The position numbers and the translations under genes are program-made. From the NCBI GenBank assembly GCA_963678705.1, contig OY783206.1, forward strand, positions 24,501,807 to 24,565,806: 64,000 nt of DNA, given 5' to 3'. The notes below the pieces were generated by a model. That model made no database searches and was not told where the DNA came from. It saw nothing but the letters and a program-made list of their open reading frames with translations. This DNA is from Panorpa germanica. Lineage: Eukaryota > Arthropoda > Insecta > Mecoptera > Panorpidae. Below are positions 46,164-60,238 of the stretch, one piece after another (position 1 is the stretch's first letter; the number at the start of each line of letters is the position of its first letter).

Positions 46164-46562
46164 GCCTCGAACATGATCTCGAATGGAGATGCCTCACTAA
46201 TGAACTAAATGCTCGATGTATGTTTGACATTTAGCCCCATTCCAAGTTACAGGGTTTTACTTTTAATTTTTTATTTAGACTTTTAACCTAAGTGTAAATT
46301 TCAGCTTTTGAAAGAGGAAATCATGTAACCACATGTGCCGACTTATTAACATAAGGTTCTCCACGCTGCAACACCTAACTGGCGGGTCAAACTTTTTCAG
46401 TATTATCATGAGATAAAGGTTTTATTTCAATATCTATTAATATCAGCTTATGCCGTTGTTATTCTTCAATGCTCCAAGTACTCATCGCAAAGACAACACC
46501 GTAATAAAGCCTGAAGAATATAAACAGATATTTGAAAGCAGAAAGAGTCTAAAACACCTTAT
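46164..46562. other. Extra sequence in U3 upstream of the THAP gene
   Basis: Present in U3 and U4 only; no open frame or terminal repeats recognised. It may be original sequence lost from U1/U2 or part of the insertion. Confidence 0.4.
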
Positions 46563-46852
46563 TGACTTTATCAATGAAACTATTCATAACCTATAAATGA
46601 AGTATTACAAATGTTTATAAATGTATATATTGTTTTAAGTGTTAATACCTATATAGAGTTGACGCACTCAAATAAATATTTTAAAAGAAAACAGGTTATA
46701 CCGTAGATATATAGATTGAATATCTGATATTTGTTAATATTCTTTTATTTTATTCATCCTTCCTCCAAACTTCTCTTACTTTTTATATTATAATGGTTTC
46801 TTTTGTATTTTATTGTTTTGCACGGTGGAATTATTTTCTACCATTTTGCCAT

Positions 46853-47060
46853 TGGCTGCGTTCATGACCATTAACTGTTATAATATGTTCAATACGTCAT
46901 TATTATATTTCCTGCTATATATTTCTCTGTTTCAATTAACAAATGCTTTATTTGGAATAATTCCAATCAAAAGTAACGAATATTTTTAATGAGAAAAATG
47001 GCCACCGATAACTGCCATTCATGTCGTTATAACAAAACAGCAATGTCCTGAACACACCCA
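46853..47060. mobile_element. Short GGCTGCGTTCA MITE (U3)
   Basis: Same insertion as 18440-18658, about 10 bp shorter inside. Confidence 0.55.
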
Positions 47061-47386
47061 GTATTCCAACCTGAGTTACAAGAACTCTTTAATTTTGTTA
47101 AAAGACGAAAGACTCCGGCAGTAGTAGGTTACAGTATTTAGTTATAGTTTTGACATTTCATATCATTTCCCATACTGAAAAAACCGCTTTCAGCGACATC
47201 ATTTATGTTGTATTTTCTATGAACTAAAATTTCTCGGTGACTCAGTACTAGGACTTTTTTCAGTATTATAAGATTTTACTTTAAGTAATGGTCCCTGTCA
47301 TTTCCTATATATAACATAACGGTTTCGTTTACGAAATTACAATCGCTAATTATCTTAAAAAGATTCAAAAATAAATAAACAATAAC

Positions 47387-47675
47387 ATGAGTGCGATATG
47401 TATGGTTAAAAATTGTGAAAGTAAAACTCAAAATCAACGTTTCCATAAATTCCCAGAACAAAGAATCTTTGCTTTAAAATGGTGTGAAGCAATAGGAAGA
47501 CAAGATTTAAAATTAATTAGAATGACTAAATTAATGGAAAAAACTATATGCTCTAATCATTTTACTAAAGGTGATTATACTTGTCGTGATGGTGAAGTGG
47601 TTTTATTAGCAACTGCTGTGCCACACATAATAGCAAACGCAAGAGTCACTGAACAAATGGATACAAAAAACAATG
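47387..47675 (+). CDS. THAP-domain exon 1, U3
   Basis: Same protein as U1 over the THAP domain. Second exon missing (junction at 47976). Confidence 0.75.
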
Positions 47676-49390
47676 GTATAAACATTTTAAATAATATTAT
47701 AATTTTACATTTATTCAGATAGTAGAATCTTTTATACTAGATCTTTTTTATAGTAGAATAAGAAAAGACGCTTCAAATTCTATCAATTTATTATATTTTA
47801 TGTTTAACTTTTGTTATAAGTTCCACATTTATATACATAACCTAAAAATCGTTTCGTTATTCATCATTAATAAAAGTTCCATACTCTTTCAAAGATCTAT
47901 TATACTTCTAAAGTAAATATATTACGATTTTGAAAACTGCCGTTGCTTATTGTTTCCAATCAGATACATTTGATTGACAGTGATAACTTGTTGATATAAA
48001 ATTGGTGTTGAGGCACTGTTAATCACACATAATACAAATAAATATTAGAAGCACAATGGAATCTCGAAATAAACATGATGCAGATTAAGTCTTAAATTTG
48101 TTGATGTAAAAAGACTGTAAAAGCAAAACCTTATTAATTGTTGTTTGATACGAAAAGACGCCATGACGCCATTAAAAAAAACAGAAACTTATGTCAAAGA
48201 TATTATCGGATGTCTCTACTGATCTCTACCAAATAATATTCTCTCTCTTTCTGTCATACCCTGAACTATAACAAAATTTGAACTGTAAATAATAAAGCGC
48301 TAAGTTAACTTCGGTGAATTCCTCTTCCCCGCTACACAACACGTACTAGGGTACCAGTTGGACGGCCGTGCTATTATGTTGTGTGTTGAAATAACCAAAA
48401 CATAAAATGAGCCATCTACTAAACAGTAGATATAACAGATATAGTTAGTAATCTATTTCATAGATGGCCGTATTCATTTATAAATTACAACGCCTGATCA
48501 TACGCAACCACATACACATTTATTTGTGTATATATGGGTGCATCCTTATCAGGTGTTTAAAATAAGATATTTTTGCACAATATAAAATGGAAAAAGAACT
48601 CTTGTTAAAATTAATAAATATGTTAAATTTTGCGAAACTAAGATTTTCTAAATTTCATGGACATATTTTTCTAAAAGAAGAATTACATTTCTTCTAAATG
48701 TTTGATGCATTAATGTACGTTGTTATGCTCGAAAATATTTAAAATGTTATGAACAGATCTCCATTTTAGAGCATTACGAACTTAACTGTATCAAAAAATT
48801 TAAAAGAGATGTAAATTTTCTATTAGAAAATTAACCATGAATTTAAGAACTTAGTTAAACTATTTAAAATAATTTTTAAAAATCTATGCTTCTGTTAGCG
48901 ACATCTATTGAAGAGTAGCTTATAATATATATGGTCTATATGTTCAATACATGACGACCCGATTTATTTGTGCCAAGACTGTATGCAACCTAAGTAACAC
49001 TGTTTGAATATTCACATGTAAAGACAATATCAGCAACGGCCTTGAAGAAAATGTTTGCCAAAACAGAGAAGCTTCGCTAATATTAGTAGACATATCTTTC
49101 AACGACATGCAAATGTTATGCAAAATGACACAAATATTTGTGCTTTTCTGACTTTAAAGCTAATATTATGTGTGTATAGAATCAATTTTAAACGCTGATT
49201 ATTCGAAAACAGTGGCAGATAATTCAAATTGGTTTTCAATTTTCAAATCAGCAATAAAAACTGCATTATTGAACATATATTATTTGCCACAAAAATAAAG
49301 TTTTAAAAGCAAAAAGTATTAATGAAAACTACTAGCGAATTGAATAAAAATAATTGGATACTTTTGGTTTTGATAGGCAACTTTCTCAAT

Positions 49391-50018
49391 GGGAATGTGT
49401 CCTCATTTTTAGTGCGATTTTTCAATTGTTGATTGAAATTAATGTTAATAAAGGTGTATTGGCGTGTCTATTTTATTAAATATCTAAATGCTGACGGAGA
49501 TATAGCAATTAAAAGTTTGAATTGTAGTTTTAGCGCTAGAAATGGTCGGCCATATTTTTATGACGTGAAATGCATTTTAACTTCAGTTATTTGTTGAGTA
49601 GGTCAGTGCTGTGGTAATGTTTTGTAGCTGTTGGTAGTCAAATAATCAAGTCAAGTCTAAGAATAATAAGTTTTATTTTATTTAACCCTGCTAAGGCAGA
49701 TATAATATTTGAATTTTATTGTTCCTTGAAATAGCTGTAAATAATATTTGATATTTTGATATATAAATACATATAGCAGAGCTTTACAAGCTGTAAGGTT
49801 GGTAATCTTACACAGGAATTGTGATGTCACATGCATTTGAAATGTGTACAACGTTAAACCCTTTACTAATTAAAGAGACAAAATGACTTTTTTAATTGTT
49901 AATATCTCTTAACATATAAGGAGTTATTAAAAAGTAATTGGACATTTGAGGTTCTAGTAACCCACTTTATCAATATATAGTACACTTTTATAGAAATTAA
50001 AACATAGGACACAAGCCC
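49391..50018. mobile_element. 'GGGCTTGTG' family MITE, full flanks (U4)
   Basis: Here the left flank is complete: ctttctcaat, then the element, then atttacagtgcag. U1 reads ctttctcaatttacagtgcag, so AT was duplicated on insertion. The element also retains about 40 bp (gacatttgaggttctagtaa) deleted in U2/U3. Confidence 0.85.
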
Positions 50019-50535
50019 ATTTACAGTGCAGTTTTATATTAATTCAAATATGGTTCACAACCCAATAATGTTGTATAGACCTGTATAGATTTGATTAGAA
50101 AACAGATGGGCGTGGCCATCGCATAGTCGGACCTTATACCATAAAAAACTTTCGAAGTAATTTTTGTCATCAATAAAAATTCATTTAGTTTTGTATTAGA
50201 CGAAGATACACTTTATTAATGTTGATAAATTTTCAAATACAGAAACATATTACTTTAAAATGATTTATTAAGTTGATTAGTTTTATATATTCTTTTTTTT
50301 AGTTTTTCTTTGAATTGAAGTTGACTTAAGATTTAGTCATAGCAGAAGAGCCGGGGCAGCTACTAATCCCTTAAATGAAAGATAAAACAGAAATTAGCAT
50401 TTGTTCATTATACAAAATACACTGCCCAGTAAAACCATACAATTTCAAATAGAATTCACGAAGTCGTATTCTTTAATTTTTTACCATATACTATATAATT
50501 AAAATTAAAAATTGAATGCTGGTAATACTACTTAA

Positions 50536-50946
50536 AAGAAACGATACTTGGCGAAATATAGATGGCGATACTATACAGCAGGTTAAATATTATCAAAAAT
50601 ACCATGTTTTTTATCTTTAAATTGTTTTATGTAAGTAACTATAAATGCGAATTAAAATCTAAAGCTGCAATTAGTTAGATGAATAACGTATCTACATTTT
50701 AAGCTTTCTTTCACTGACTTTTAATGAGTTGGAACCGCAAAAATAACTTTTGAAAATGAATATTGTTATATTTTCTAGTTTAATTCCAATTAATAATATG
50801 ACTGGCAACATTTTTAAGAGTTTGTTATAAATTTTATAACCTTTATTATTCTTAAACTTACGCCTAAGACTTAAAAATATATAGAGTATTCGATAATATC
50901 GCCATCTATATTTCGCGAATCAAAAATGGCCTTGTATCGTTTCACC
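50536..50946. mobile_element. TTAA MITE (U4)
   Basis: Same as U2. Confidence 0.75.
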
Positions 50947-51233
50947 TTAAGGCTATCAACATCAATACTTTGTCTGACCGAGCTATTTTCCTATGTAGTT
51001 AACTGGGAAGTATATTTTTGTAAAGTTCGCTATAACATAGGGTCTTTCAACAAGAGCGGTCATTTTAAATCAACACAAAAATGCAATATTTCCATGGAAA
51101 GTAATGATATTTTAATTTTAATCTAAAGTACAAACTCTGAGGTTAGTAATGAAACGAAATATCTGCCAAATGTCACCAAAATATTGCGTTTTTCCATTGA
51201 TTTAAATTGACCTTTCTTGTTTTTAGAAATTAT

Positions 51234-51335
51234 TTAAATGAACCTCTGCTCCATCAACGATTCCAGACGGCGAACTCGGATGTTTCGGGGCGGTTCGCTT
51301 CCTTCTACACTTCGCTTTTTAGAACTGATCTGTCC
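51234..51335 (-). CDS. Orphan modular gene, exon E8, U4
   Basis: Identical to the other units. Confidence 0.6.
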   Translation of the reverse strand, partial: GQISSKKRSVEGSEPPRNIRVRRLESLMEQRFI

Positions 51336-51757
51336 CTAAAACAAAATTACCGTATTATTAATGGTGTTTTCGCGGCATTATGCTCAGAATTGAACGTTCC
51401 AACTTCCAACTACAGGAGTGCCTCGCACCCACCTTAAAAAGTTTTCGCATGATGTGCGGAATTGATACCAACTAATATGCATAAAATGTAGAAGTTCTTG
51501 ATATTGTTAACAATTACTATTAATTACTATTTTCAATACCATCGCACGAAATGATTTAATACCTCTAATAATTATTATTTATTTAAATCATAAAAATATT
51601 TTTTTAAATAAAATAAAAGTAAAATTAAATTTAAGAAATTTAGTTAAAAAATATATGAATAAATGTAAACAAGTGTATGGATGAGGGTACAGATTTAAAA
51701 AGTAATGTATGTTCCAATTACCAACATTTTCATAATGCGATACAGTGTGGCACTAAG

Positions 51758-51947
51758 GGCCTTATTCTGTACAGTATTTCCACCGGTGAAAAAATTTCAT
51801 CGCTGTAAAATGACGTTACAAAAGCGAGGATTTTTTTATTTTCTATTTAATACTTTGTGAGTGGTCAAATATCATGAATACCAGTTTATACTCTTTCACC
51901 ACTGTACATTATAAGGGCGGTGAAAAATTTTGCATACAGAATACCAC
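51758..51947. mobile_element. 190-bp MITE (U4)
   Basis: Same as 24941-25130. Confidence 0.6.
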
Positions 51948-51969
51948 TTTAGATATATTATATATAGAT

Positions 51970-52553
51970 TTTTAAATTGATCATCAATAACTTGAATTTT
52001 AGCTAAAAGTTTAACTTTTTTTGACGCAAATTTTTTTTTTCATTAGCTACACGTTTTTTTTTTTTAATTTTCTGATTCATTTCATTTTGGATTTTAAATG
52101 AAATATAATATACTATATATGAAATAGTTGCCGCAATCAAATTCCCTGATATTTGTTGAAATTTTCTGAAATTTCCTGACATTTCCATGAAATTTCCAAC
52201 CCTACAAACATTTTTGATCGGAATCCAATTAGAAGCTAATCGTATCACTCTGAATGGTGATTGGAATCCTTTTAGACATTAGTGAGACATTACATGAAGC
52301 TTTGGACATCTTGGCTGCACCGGCCGGAACGCTCCGTACCCCCTCTGATTGCCCTCCTAATACTTTCCATACGAGGTTTGCCGAGGTGCAAGTCGTGCTA
52401 CTACCCAGTACTACCACATATGTTCTCCCGACTACTGTCTAACTACTCTCTGATACGAGATTGCTAAGATACGACAAATTGTTTGTAGGGAGGTTGCATT
52501 AAATTCCCTGATATTCCCAGATTTCCAAGTTTTCCAGATCTGTAGCCACCTTG
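51970..52553. mobile_element. CAGGGTGGCCAC-type element, left end missing (U4)
   Basis: Same as U2, with one change in the G+C-richer part (caccggccgg for cacgggccgg). Confidence 0.5.
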
Positions 52554-52596
52554 TAATCCTATCTACGACATTGAACTTTACAATTCTTATTATTAC

Positions 52597-52746
52597 CTTC
52601 TTCTTCGTCTGGGGCAAGTCGTAATCATCACTAAAGCTACGCCACCAAGGAACTCGTACTTTCTTAGAACTACGGCGGCGGCGGTCCACCATATGCGTAC
52701 GGACATCAGGCACGGGCACGGGCGCGGGGATGGGCAAAGGCATGTC
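52597..52746 (-). CDS. Orphan modular gene, exon E7, U4
   Basis: 50 residues, same as U2 and U3. Confidence 0.6.
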
Positions 52747-52839
52747 CTATAATATTTGTAATAATAACAAGATATATAAATACAGCAGTATAAAACCAAG
52801 TCAAGAGTACTGCATATAAAGTCAGAAGAATTAATCCGT

Positions 52840-53424
52840 ATCATGTGCACACATTTTGGACGCACTCTTAATCTAAAGGAAACATAGGCTATTCACGCTC
52901 CAAAATGGCTACAAATTGCACGGTTCGACGATTGAGTGCAGGAAACTGATGTTCAGTGGAAATATTTAGTGGAGGGGACGCAATAAGTGACTGTCACAGT
53001 AGCTTATGAAATATGAGGAAAAATGAATAAATGTTAATTTGGTCACACTTGTTATTGAGTCCGTGTTTTGCGTTAGTTATTAATCATATTAATAATTAAT
53101 TTATATGAAAAAATATTCAGTTCTTGTGTTATTTTGTTACAAGGACATTTTAACAATTTTCTTTGTCAAACGAAAAGTTTTTATAAAACTATTTCAAGTA
53201 TATTGTTACAAAAATAAGGTAAGACTCATATAGATGTTAACCTACAATGGCGTTTTCTATGTAAGAAAAAATGTTGCCTTTACTTTAAATTCATTCTCTA
53301 AATTTTTGGCTAAGTGTACTCACTTTGGTATTCTACTAGTAGCGAGTAAAATGAAACCTACATTGTTTTAATGCCTTACATATGAAAACACCATAATGTT
53401 AGATAGATTTCTCTTGTGTCTTAC
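52840..53424 (-). other. Shortened intron E2-E7 (U4)
   Basis: The sequence jumps from the equivalent of 26033 to that of 26964 at 52846-52850 (tatcatgtgcacacatttt). About 0.93 kb is lost, including the truncated MITE. No gene. Confidence 0.6.
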
Positions 53425-53619
53425 CTGCATTGGAGATGCTTCTCTTGTCAATCGCCCCACGGTGTTTGTGTTGTTTCTAACATATTCGTTCGTATATGGT
53501 TCAGGATTATATAGGAACGGATCCATATCTGATAATACCACTGGTGCCGATAATCCAGCGGCATACCTCTTCATGAGGCTGGCCATTCTATCACTAGTGG
53601 TATTCTCTTCCTTAATCTC
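53425..53619 (-). CDS. Orphan modular gene, exon E2, U4
   Basis: 65 residues; one change from U2/U3 (LMKRYAAG for LMERYAAG). Confidence 0.6.
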
Positions 53620-53794
53620 CTAGAATAGTAACACAAATATATTAGAAACAATTCGTAAAAATCATTTACGAGCGAGAGATATTTGAGTCTACCAAATGAA
53701 ATAAGGATTTGTAGACAAAACTGGTGAAACAAGATGAAATTCAATACATGAGTATCTGTTAATTATTGATTATTTTTCATTTCAAGAAAGGTCC

Positions 53795-54001
53795 ATGAGT
53801 TACAAACTTTCTGGGCCTATGTCCTCAACATTTCTGAACGATGGCTCAAGATTGCTCAACTACTTATGCTCTGATACCATTGGCAGAAGATATGATGATA
53901 ACGAAAAGATAGATGTCAGAGTGTATCTAAAGAAAATAGTTGTAGAAAAAGACCAGTCGAAATTAGCAAAGATGAGGGCGGGAAGACAAGAAGATAGGTA
54001 A
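53795..54001 (+). other. Conserved plus-strand open frame, U4
   Basis: Identical in reading to U2. Status unknown. Confidence 0.2.
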
Positions 54002-54559
54002 AGTAATATCAAGGAGAGATGGGTGGCAACGCCACGGAAAAAAAACAACGTTACTGGACGAGATTTGTTCAGTTTAAGGTAAAAGTTTTACTGAGTGAAT
54101 TAATATAAAGTAGTCTACATCCTTATCTTCTGGTAAATCACAATTCGTTTGCATATCATTCTTATCCTTTCCAGAGGAAAAATCTCACTTTCTGCCATGA
54201 TTTTACCGGCTAACTTACATCTCATCTTTTGGAGATAACAAAATCTGGAAACTTATCACACCATTTGCTAAAATGTCACAATTACCCGAGCAGATTCACT
54301 ACAGAGCTACACTTTCTGGCAGATTCCACACAATATCGAATAGGTTTTCTTCATTAGCATATCTTTCTTCATATACCTCTTACTTCATATACGTAGCTTT
54401 GAACTAAAGATCCAGGTCATATCCAATCCATAAATTCTTCATACTCTAAGTGGTCTGCTAAATATCCCAGTAAACAATTTGGTAATCCAGTGAAAATCAT
54501 GTCCAGTGGTAAATGTCTCTCTTATGGGCAACAAATAGCGATGAGTAAGTTCAGATCAA

Positions 54560-54691
54560 TTATAGTACCACATTCCTTGTGTTCCTTTTCCAATTTTCCT
54601 TATTATCATGCTTATTCAATTTAAAATGTGCCTCATCATTGAATTTAACTTTCTTGATTACTGCAGCTTCTTCATCCAAGCAAGTGACAAA
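54560..54691 (-). pseudogene. DDE transposase fragment, U4
   Basis: Same EAHF-containing piece as U2. Confidence 0.45.
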
Positions 54692-54772
54692 TTTGAGATA
54701 TTATTAGTAGCTTATCTAAACTTATAAGGATTTATTTAAAGTAACTACTACATGTTCTTAACCGTAATTAGT

Positions 54773-54904
54773 CTAATCCGAATGTTCTATTCGTTCTTCT
54801 GAATTGTCTTCAGCTATCTGAGAATATGGTTCATGATGTTCTGCCTCAACTAGAATTTCGTCACTGATACTTTTCATTACTTCAAATAGATCTGTAGCAT
54901 ATTC
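54773..54904 (-). CDS. Candidate alternative terminal exon (E-alt), U4
   Basis: Same reading as U2. Confidence 0.45.
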   Translation of the reverse strand, partial: EYATDLFEVMKSISDEILVEAEHHEPYSQIAEDNSEERIEHSD

Positions 54905-56304
54905 CTGGGAGTGTTTATATTTTCTATTATATATTCCAATTTCATTAGATCACTCGATCTTGTGTTCTTCGTTAGAGCTCCCGTGTTTAATACATCTGCA
55001 AGTCCTGGTGGCTTATACCAAATAAATCTCAATCAGTCTCGTCTTCATAAGGCTATTTACCGATACCAGGCATGCCACCTGTCCTGAAGACTAAAATCAT
55101 TCATTTTTCTTTACTAGTTCTACCTTTTTGCACAAGTTCCATGTTATTCTTAGCTTAAAACCAAATGGAAATTTGATCAATTGAAGATCTTGCAATTGAG
55201 GTCAAATAAGGATAAGTATCTCCACCACATTGCCTAAGAAGTATAAATCAATATGAATATGCACCAAAAACTGCATCTTTGTAAATAAATTGTTCTTCTT
55301 CAAATATTTTATATCATATCCAAAATTTTTAGTCATTATCATTACGTTTCCGTTTAAAATGTGTCCACAGTCGCTAAAGATGCTTTCTTTAAAAAAACTA
55401 TCTTCTTCTTCCTCTTATAAGTAGGTTTACATTCTTTGAATTAATTGATCTGAAACTAGAAGTCCAACACCTTGTATTTAAGATGACATTAAGATAGAGC
55501 CTAGCAAGATACACCTCAGCATACCACCTGAACAAAGTACCAACCATATCTTATTTAGATTATCTTCATTCCTAATCAGCGTTTTCCTAATCAAAATACC
55601 TTTTCAGATCAAATTGTGCCTCGTGGAGCAGTTCAACTGTTATGTTGTTGGTTCATTTTTGTTTCACGTACATTTTTACAATCTATCATTTCATACAAAA
55701 CCAAATGATGAAGCTAAACATCTACTATTCAAACGTTACAGAAATGAACCCGCTATAATGGTGAGTCATTGTACAATTACTATTCCTAGCCATAAGGGTA
55801 TGTCATGTTTTAATTTGTACGTTGGTTAAAAATGATCCATATTTAGTAATATTGTGCCCATGATTTTACTGATACGATATGGCAATAACTACATTATCAA
55901 CCACCTATTTTTGTATGGTTGACAAATGGATCATGATATTACAGATATTGAAGACACCACGGCAAGCAGAGTGTTCCTGTAGGTGCCACACAAAACTCTT
56001 AAAATGTGAAGCTCCGATTTTAAACGTCACAATAATATAATATAATATTTTCTAAAATACTAATATATAAATTATTTAAAAAATAGAAAACAATTTTAAC
56101 TTTTAAAAAGTAAAACATTTAAATAAGATAATAATTTGACATTGACATTTGTGTTTATAGGAAATGGATGGCATGAAATTAGGAACAAATAAACCAAAAA
56201 AGATGTAAAATCCAAAAAGTTTGATTTCTTAAACTATAAAATTAACAATTTGCATTTTTAAAATTTAAAAATAAAAGAACATGAAAAATAAAAAAAAAAC
56301 TTAC

Positions 56305-56355
56305 CATTTTAATATCGGAAACGTATATATTTTCCGTAATGTCGATTTCTTCCAT
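56305..56355 (-). CDS. Orphan modular gene, exon E1, U4
   Basis: Reads MEEIDITENIYVSDIKM as in U3; donor gtaagttt. Confidence 0.65.
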
Positions 56356-57888
56356 TTTAAGATGTAATCCTTGCTGTAAGAATTTGCAGCTGTTTTACTA
56401 CTGTAAAACTGATTCAATTGTTTTTTCACAAAGGTCACTACAAATAAAGGTAACTTTTATGCAATCTTGATGTATCTGAATCAAAAACAAAATTAGTTAC
56501 ATCTGAAATTTTTGGTTAATCATCTAAGTAAATATTCAATTATTATAATTTATAAAAAAATCGAGCTAATACATTTGTCTAACCTATAATTCGATAAATG
56601 TAAAACAGTTTAAATCGATTTTGCGAGCAGTTCGGCTGCTAACTTGAGAACAAATTCTGCTTAGTGCCTTGAAATCTTTAATAATATGAATATGCTTCCT
56701 TGCAAAAATACTTTTTTGGCGTACAACTCAAAAACGGTAAAAGAATAAAAAATATTTATTTTAATATACTTAGGAAATTTCCATCTTTCTTTTTCTATAT
56801 TTTTTTATGTATTTATAATAAAATTTCATTGATTTAAATTCTCTGCATTATTGATGTAAGAAATTAAGTTGATTAACAACTATTGTAATATAAATATAAA
56901 AACAAATTAACTTAATCAATTATATTTAAGAAGCGTATGATGAAATTATCGGGACAGTTTCTTAAGGGTTACTTCCACATACTGAATTTTAGTTTAATTT
57001 CTTAATGTTTTAACCTTAAATTTTCCTTTGACAAGAATCGAATCGTTTAAGATTCGCAGTAGATTCAGAAAAATTGTTTGTAGTGAAGTACCAGCTCGTG
57101 AAATTTAATTAAATAATAATAATAATGTTATATGCACAATGCATGCTCACTAACATATTAAAATTAAAAATGAAACAGTATGTAAAAATAATGTTTAAGT
57201 AACAATTGGGGCTTGTGAACCATGCCTTGTGTCTACAAAACTGGTGTCCAATTATTTTTTAATAAGTCGCAATATTGTTCAACAGGATTCGGATAAGCGG
57301 GGGTATTATTATATAATAATAAACGTTTAAAATTATATTATGCAATAATCAAGGAAGATATCATGTGTAAATGGATTTTGAAACGTATGTAGCAAACAAT
57401 TGACAAGCAAACAGAAATATTTTAAATAATTAGAACAATGGTAAATATAAATTTACGAAAATTTTATACGAATTTTACTAATACTACGCGAGATGTATTA
57501 AGGGCGACACGTTTGCTGATTTTGTATAAAATTATGGTAAGCCCTTATTTGTAGCGGTAATTTGCTTCTAAAAATATTTTAATTCGAGTAGCCCCTAAAA
57601 CGTTAGCAGATTCCTGTTTTATTAACAATTATGATAGTAATATTAATTACTACGTTTAATTAACGAATAATGTAGGGGATATAACGGCCAAAAAATGAAC
57701 TGAAAATCGGAAATCAATTTTTCAAATTAAAAAAACCGTCCATTGTTTTTAATATTAACATCTTTAAATAATATTCAATATAAAAAGAAATAATTCATAA
57801 TCCAATTAACAAAAATATTATTTAATTCAAAAAAATCAAAAAAGAATTAAAATAAAATTAAAAATATATAATTAAATTTAAGAAATAC

Positions 57889-58133
57889 CTGATAAATAAG
57901 ATGGGTTCTTTTGAGATTCTAGAACAGTCGATCCAATGTTATACTAATTTATTAGATTGTCCTTGAACAATAGGTCTGATCAGGTCGAGATCTAAAATAA
58001 TACTAACTGAATAAAATAAAAGCGTGAGACTAGTGCCAGATCTTTTGTTTAAAACAGAGGCGAATCAAGTGGTTTCCGAGCGAATCGTGGGTGATTATAG
58101 ATGCCCATCAGAACCGAGTTCCAAAAGATGGCG
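57889..58133 (-). promoter_or_regulatory. Leader module A, U4
   Basis: Donor gtatttct; CCAAAAGATGGCG at 58121-58133. Confidence 0.3.
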
Positions 58134-58746
58134 ATACTACCCAAATTATATGATGAATATTTAATTATTCAAGAAAATAACTTTAAAAAATCAAGAAATT
58201 AAATGTACATCAAACCCTAAATGCAATATAATCCTACTAAATACTGGGGCCATCTTGTTTTTAATATCTTTAAATTAATGTAGAATATCCAATATAAATA
58301 GTGCTTCACAATACAAGGGACTTTTTTTAAATTTTTGAATGAAATAAATGTCAATATGTTTTTACTTTCTTAAATATTCAAATGTTTACGGAGTTATAGC
58401 TATATCAAATTTGATTTTCAGTTTTTCCTTGTGCACAACCAGCTGTTAGTGTAAATGACATATCACACACACACACTCGTATGCTACATGTGACGTAACA
58501 AATATTGAAAATTTCTATAACGTTGAATCACGTTAACAATTAAAGTGAAAAAATGACATTTTTAGTTGTTAATATTTCCTAAAATATAAGGAGTTAATAA
58601 TTAAAAAATTTGAGGTTCTGATATACGAGTACAATTTTATAGAAATGAAAACATGAATCACAAGCCCATTGGAAAAAATATTATTTAATTAAAATTTAAA
58701 AAAAAAGAATATAAATTAAAAATATGTAATTAAATTTAATAAATAC

Positions 58747-58969
58747 CTGATAGAGTTTTATGAGATTCAAAAGCAGTTAGATTCAATATTATATTAACTT
58801 GAATAAGAGGTCCTTCCTAATCAAGATCTAAATTAATACTAACGATATAAAATAAAAGCGCGTTACTAGTGCAGGAACTTTTGTTTAAAACAGAGGCGAA
58901 TCAAGTGGGTGCCAATCTAATTGTGGGAGATCGTAGTTGTCCATTTAGATCGAGTTCCAAAATATGGCG
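58747..58969 (-). promoter_or_regulatory. Leader module B, U4
   Basis: Donor gtatttat; motif CCAAAATATGGCG (58957-58969) as in U3. Confidence 0.3.
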
Positions 58970-59096
58970 ACACTACGTAATTGTGCAAATTATGAGGAAA
59001 TAAAATACAAAAAACCATAAATCAATACAATTATACTAAATACTGGATCCTGAAAGATGTTACAATTTAAAAATGCACTACTTTCATTAATTATGG

Positions 59097-59366
59097 TAAC
59101 ATGTCTGTACTATTAAGGGATAAACTCAGTTATTTGTTATATGTATAAAAGGGTTCAGTGTTAAGTATTTTATCTCTTTTACGCTCTGTTGTATAAAAGT
59201 GAAGCCAACTTAGCGGATATAACGTTACATGTATTGGAATTCTCTATTACGTTTGATCTCTTTAATAAATATGAATAAACAAATAGAGCATAAAAGAGAT
59301 AGCATATTCAACCCTGTTATCTATAGAAAAAATAACTGACCTACCCTTAATAGTACAGACATGTTA
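59097..59366. repeat. Fold-back element with perfect 23-bp arms (U4)
   Basis: Same element as 45724-45993, arms at 59097-59119 and 59344-59366. Confidence 0.7.
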
Positions 59367-60238
59367 CGTCATAAATATGGCCGACAACTGTAGCACTAAA
59401 ACTGCAGTCCGAATTTTTAATTGCTATATCTCCGTGAGCATTTATTAACATCAATTTCAATCAACATTTGAAAAATTGACCCCTATAAAATGAGTACACA
59501 AGCCCATTATAATGCAGATAAAATTGTCAAATGATCTCGAATGGAGATGCCTCACTAATGAACTAAATGCTCGATGTATGTTTGACATTTAGCCCCATTC
59601 CAAGTTACAGGGTTTTACTTTTAATTTTTTATTTAGATTTTTAACCTAAATGTAAATTTCAGCTTTGAAAGAGGAAATCATGTAACCACATGTGCCGACG
59701 TATTAACGTAAGGTTCTCCACGCTGCAACACCTAACTGGCGGGTCAAACTTTTTCAGTAGGGTGTATTTAAGTTTTCCCCTTTAGTTCACATTATGAGAT
59801 AAAGGTTTTATTTCAATATCTATTAATATCAGCTTATGCCGTTGTTATTCTTCAATGCTCCAAGTACTCATCGCAGAGACAACACCGTAATAAAGCCTGA
59901 AGAATATAAACAGATATTTGAAAGCAGAAAGAGTCTAAAACACCTTATTGACTTTATCAATGAAACTATTCATAACCTATAAATGAAGTATTACAAATGT
60001 TTATAAATGTATATATTGTTTTAAGTGTTAATACCTATATTGAGTTGACGCACTCAAATAAATATTTTAAAAGAAAACAGGTTATACCGTAGATATATAG
60101 ATTGAATATCTGATATTTGTTAATATTCTTTTATTTTAATCATCCTTCCTCTCAACTTCTCTTACTTTTTATATTATAATGGTTTCTTTTGTATTTTATT
60201 GTTTTGCACGGTGGAATTATTTTCTACCATTTTGCCAT

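Larger units (their letters stand above)
33772..47976. repeat. Tandem repeat unit U3
   Basis: The third copy, about 14.2 kb. The U2/U3 junction (tttgattg followed by acagtgataac at 33765-33782) fuses the THAP intron directly to sequence found at 21233 in U2. It therefore equals the U1/U2 junction minus about 1.66 kb. The left half (33772-42000) is almost identical to U2. The part upstream of E1 matches U4 instead, including an extra block of about 0.9 kb at 45661-46562. Confidence 0.85.
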
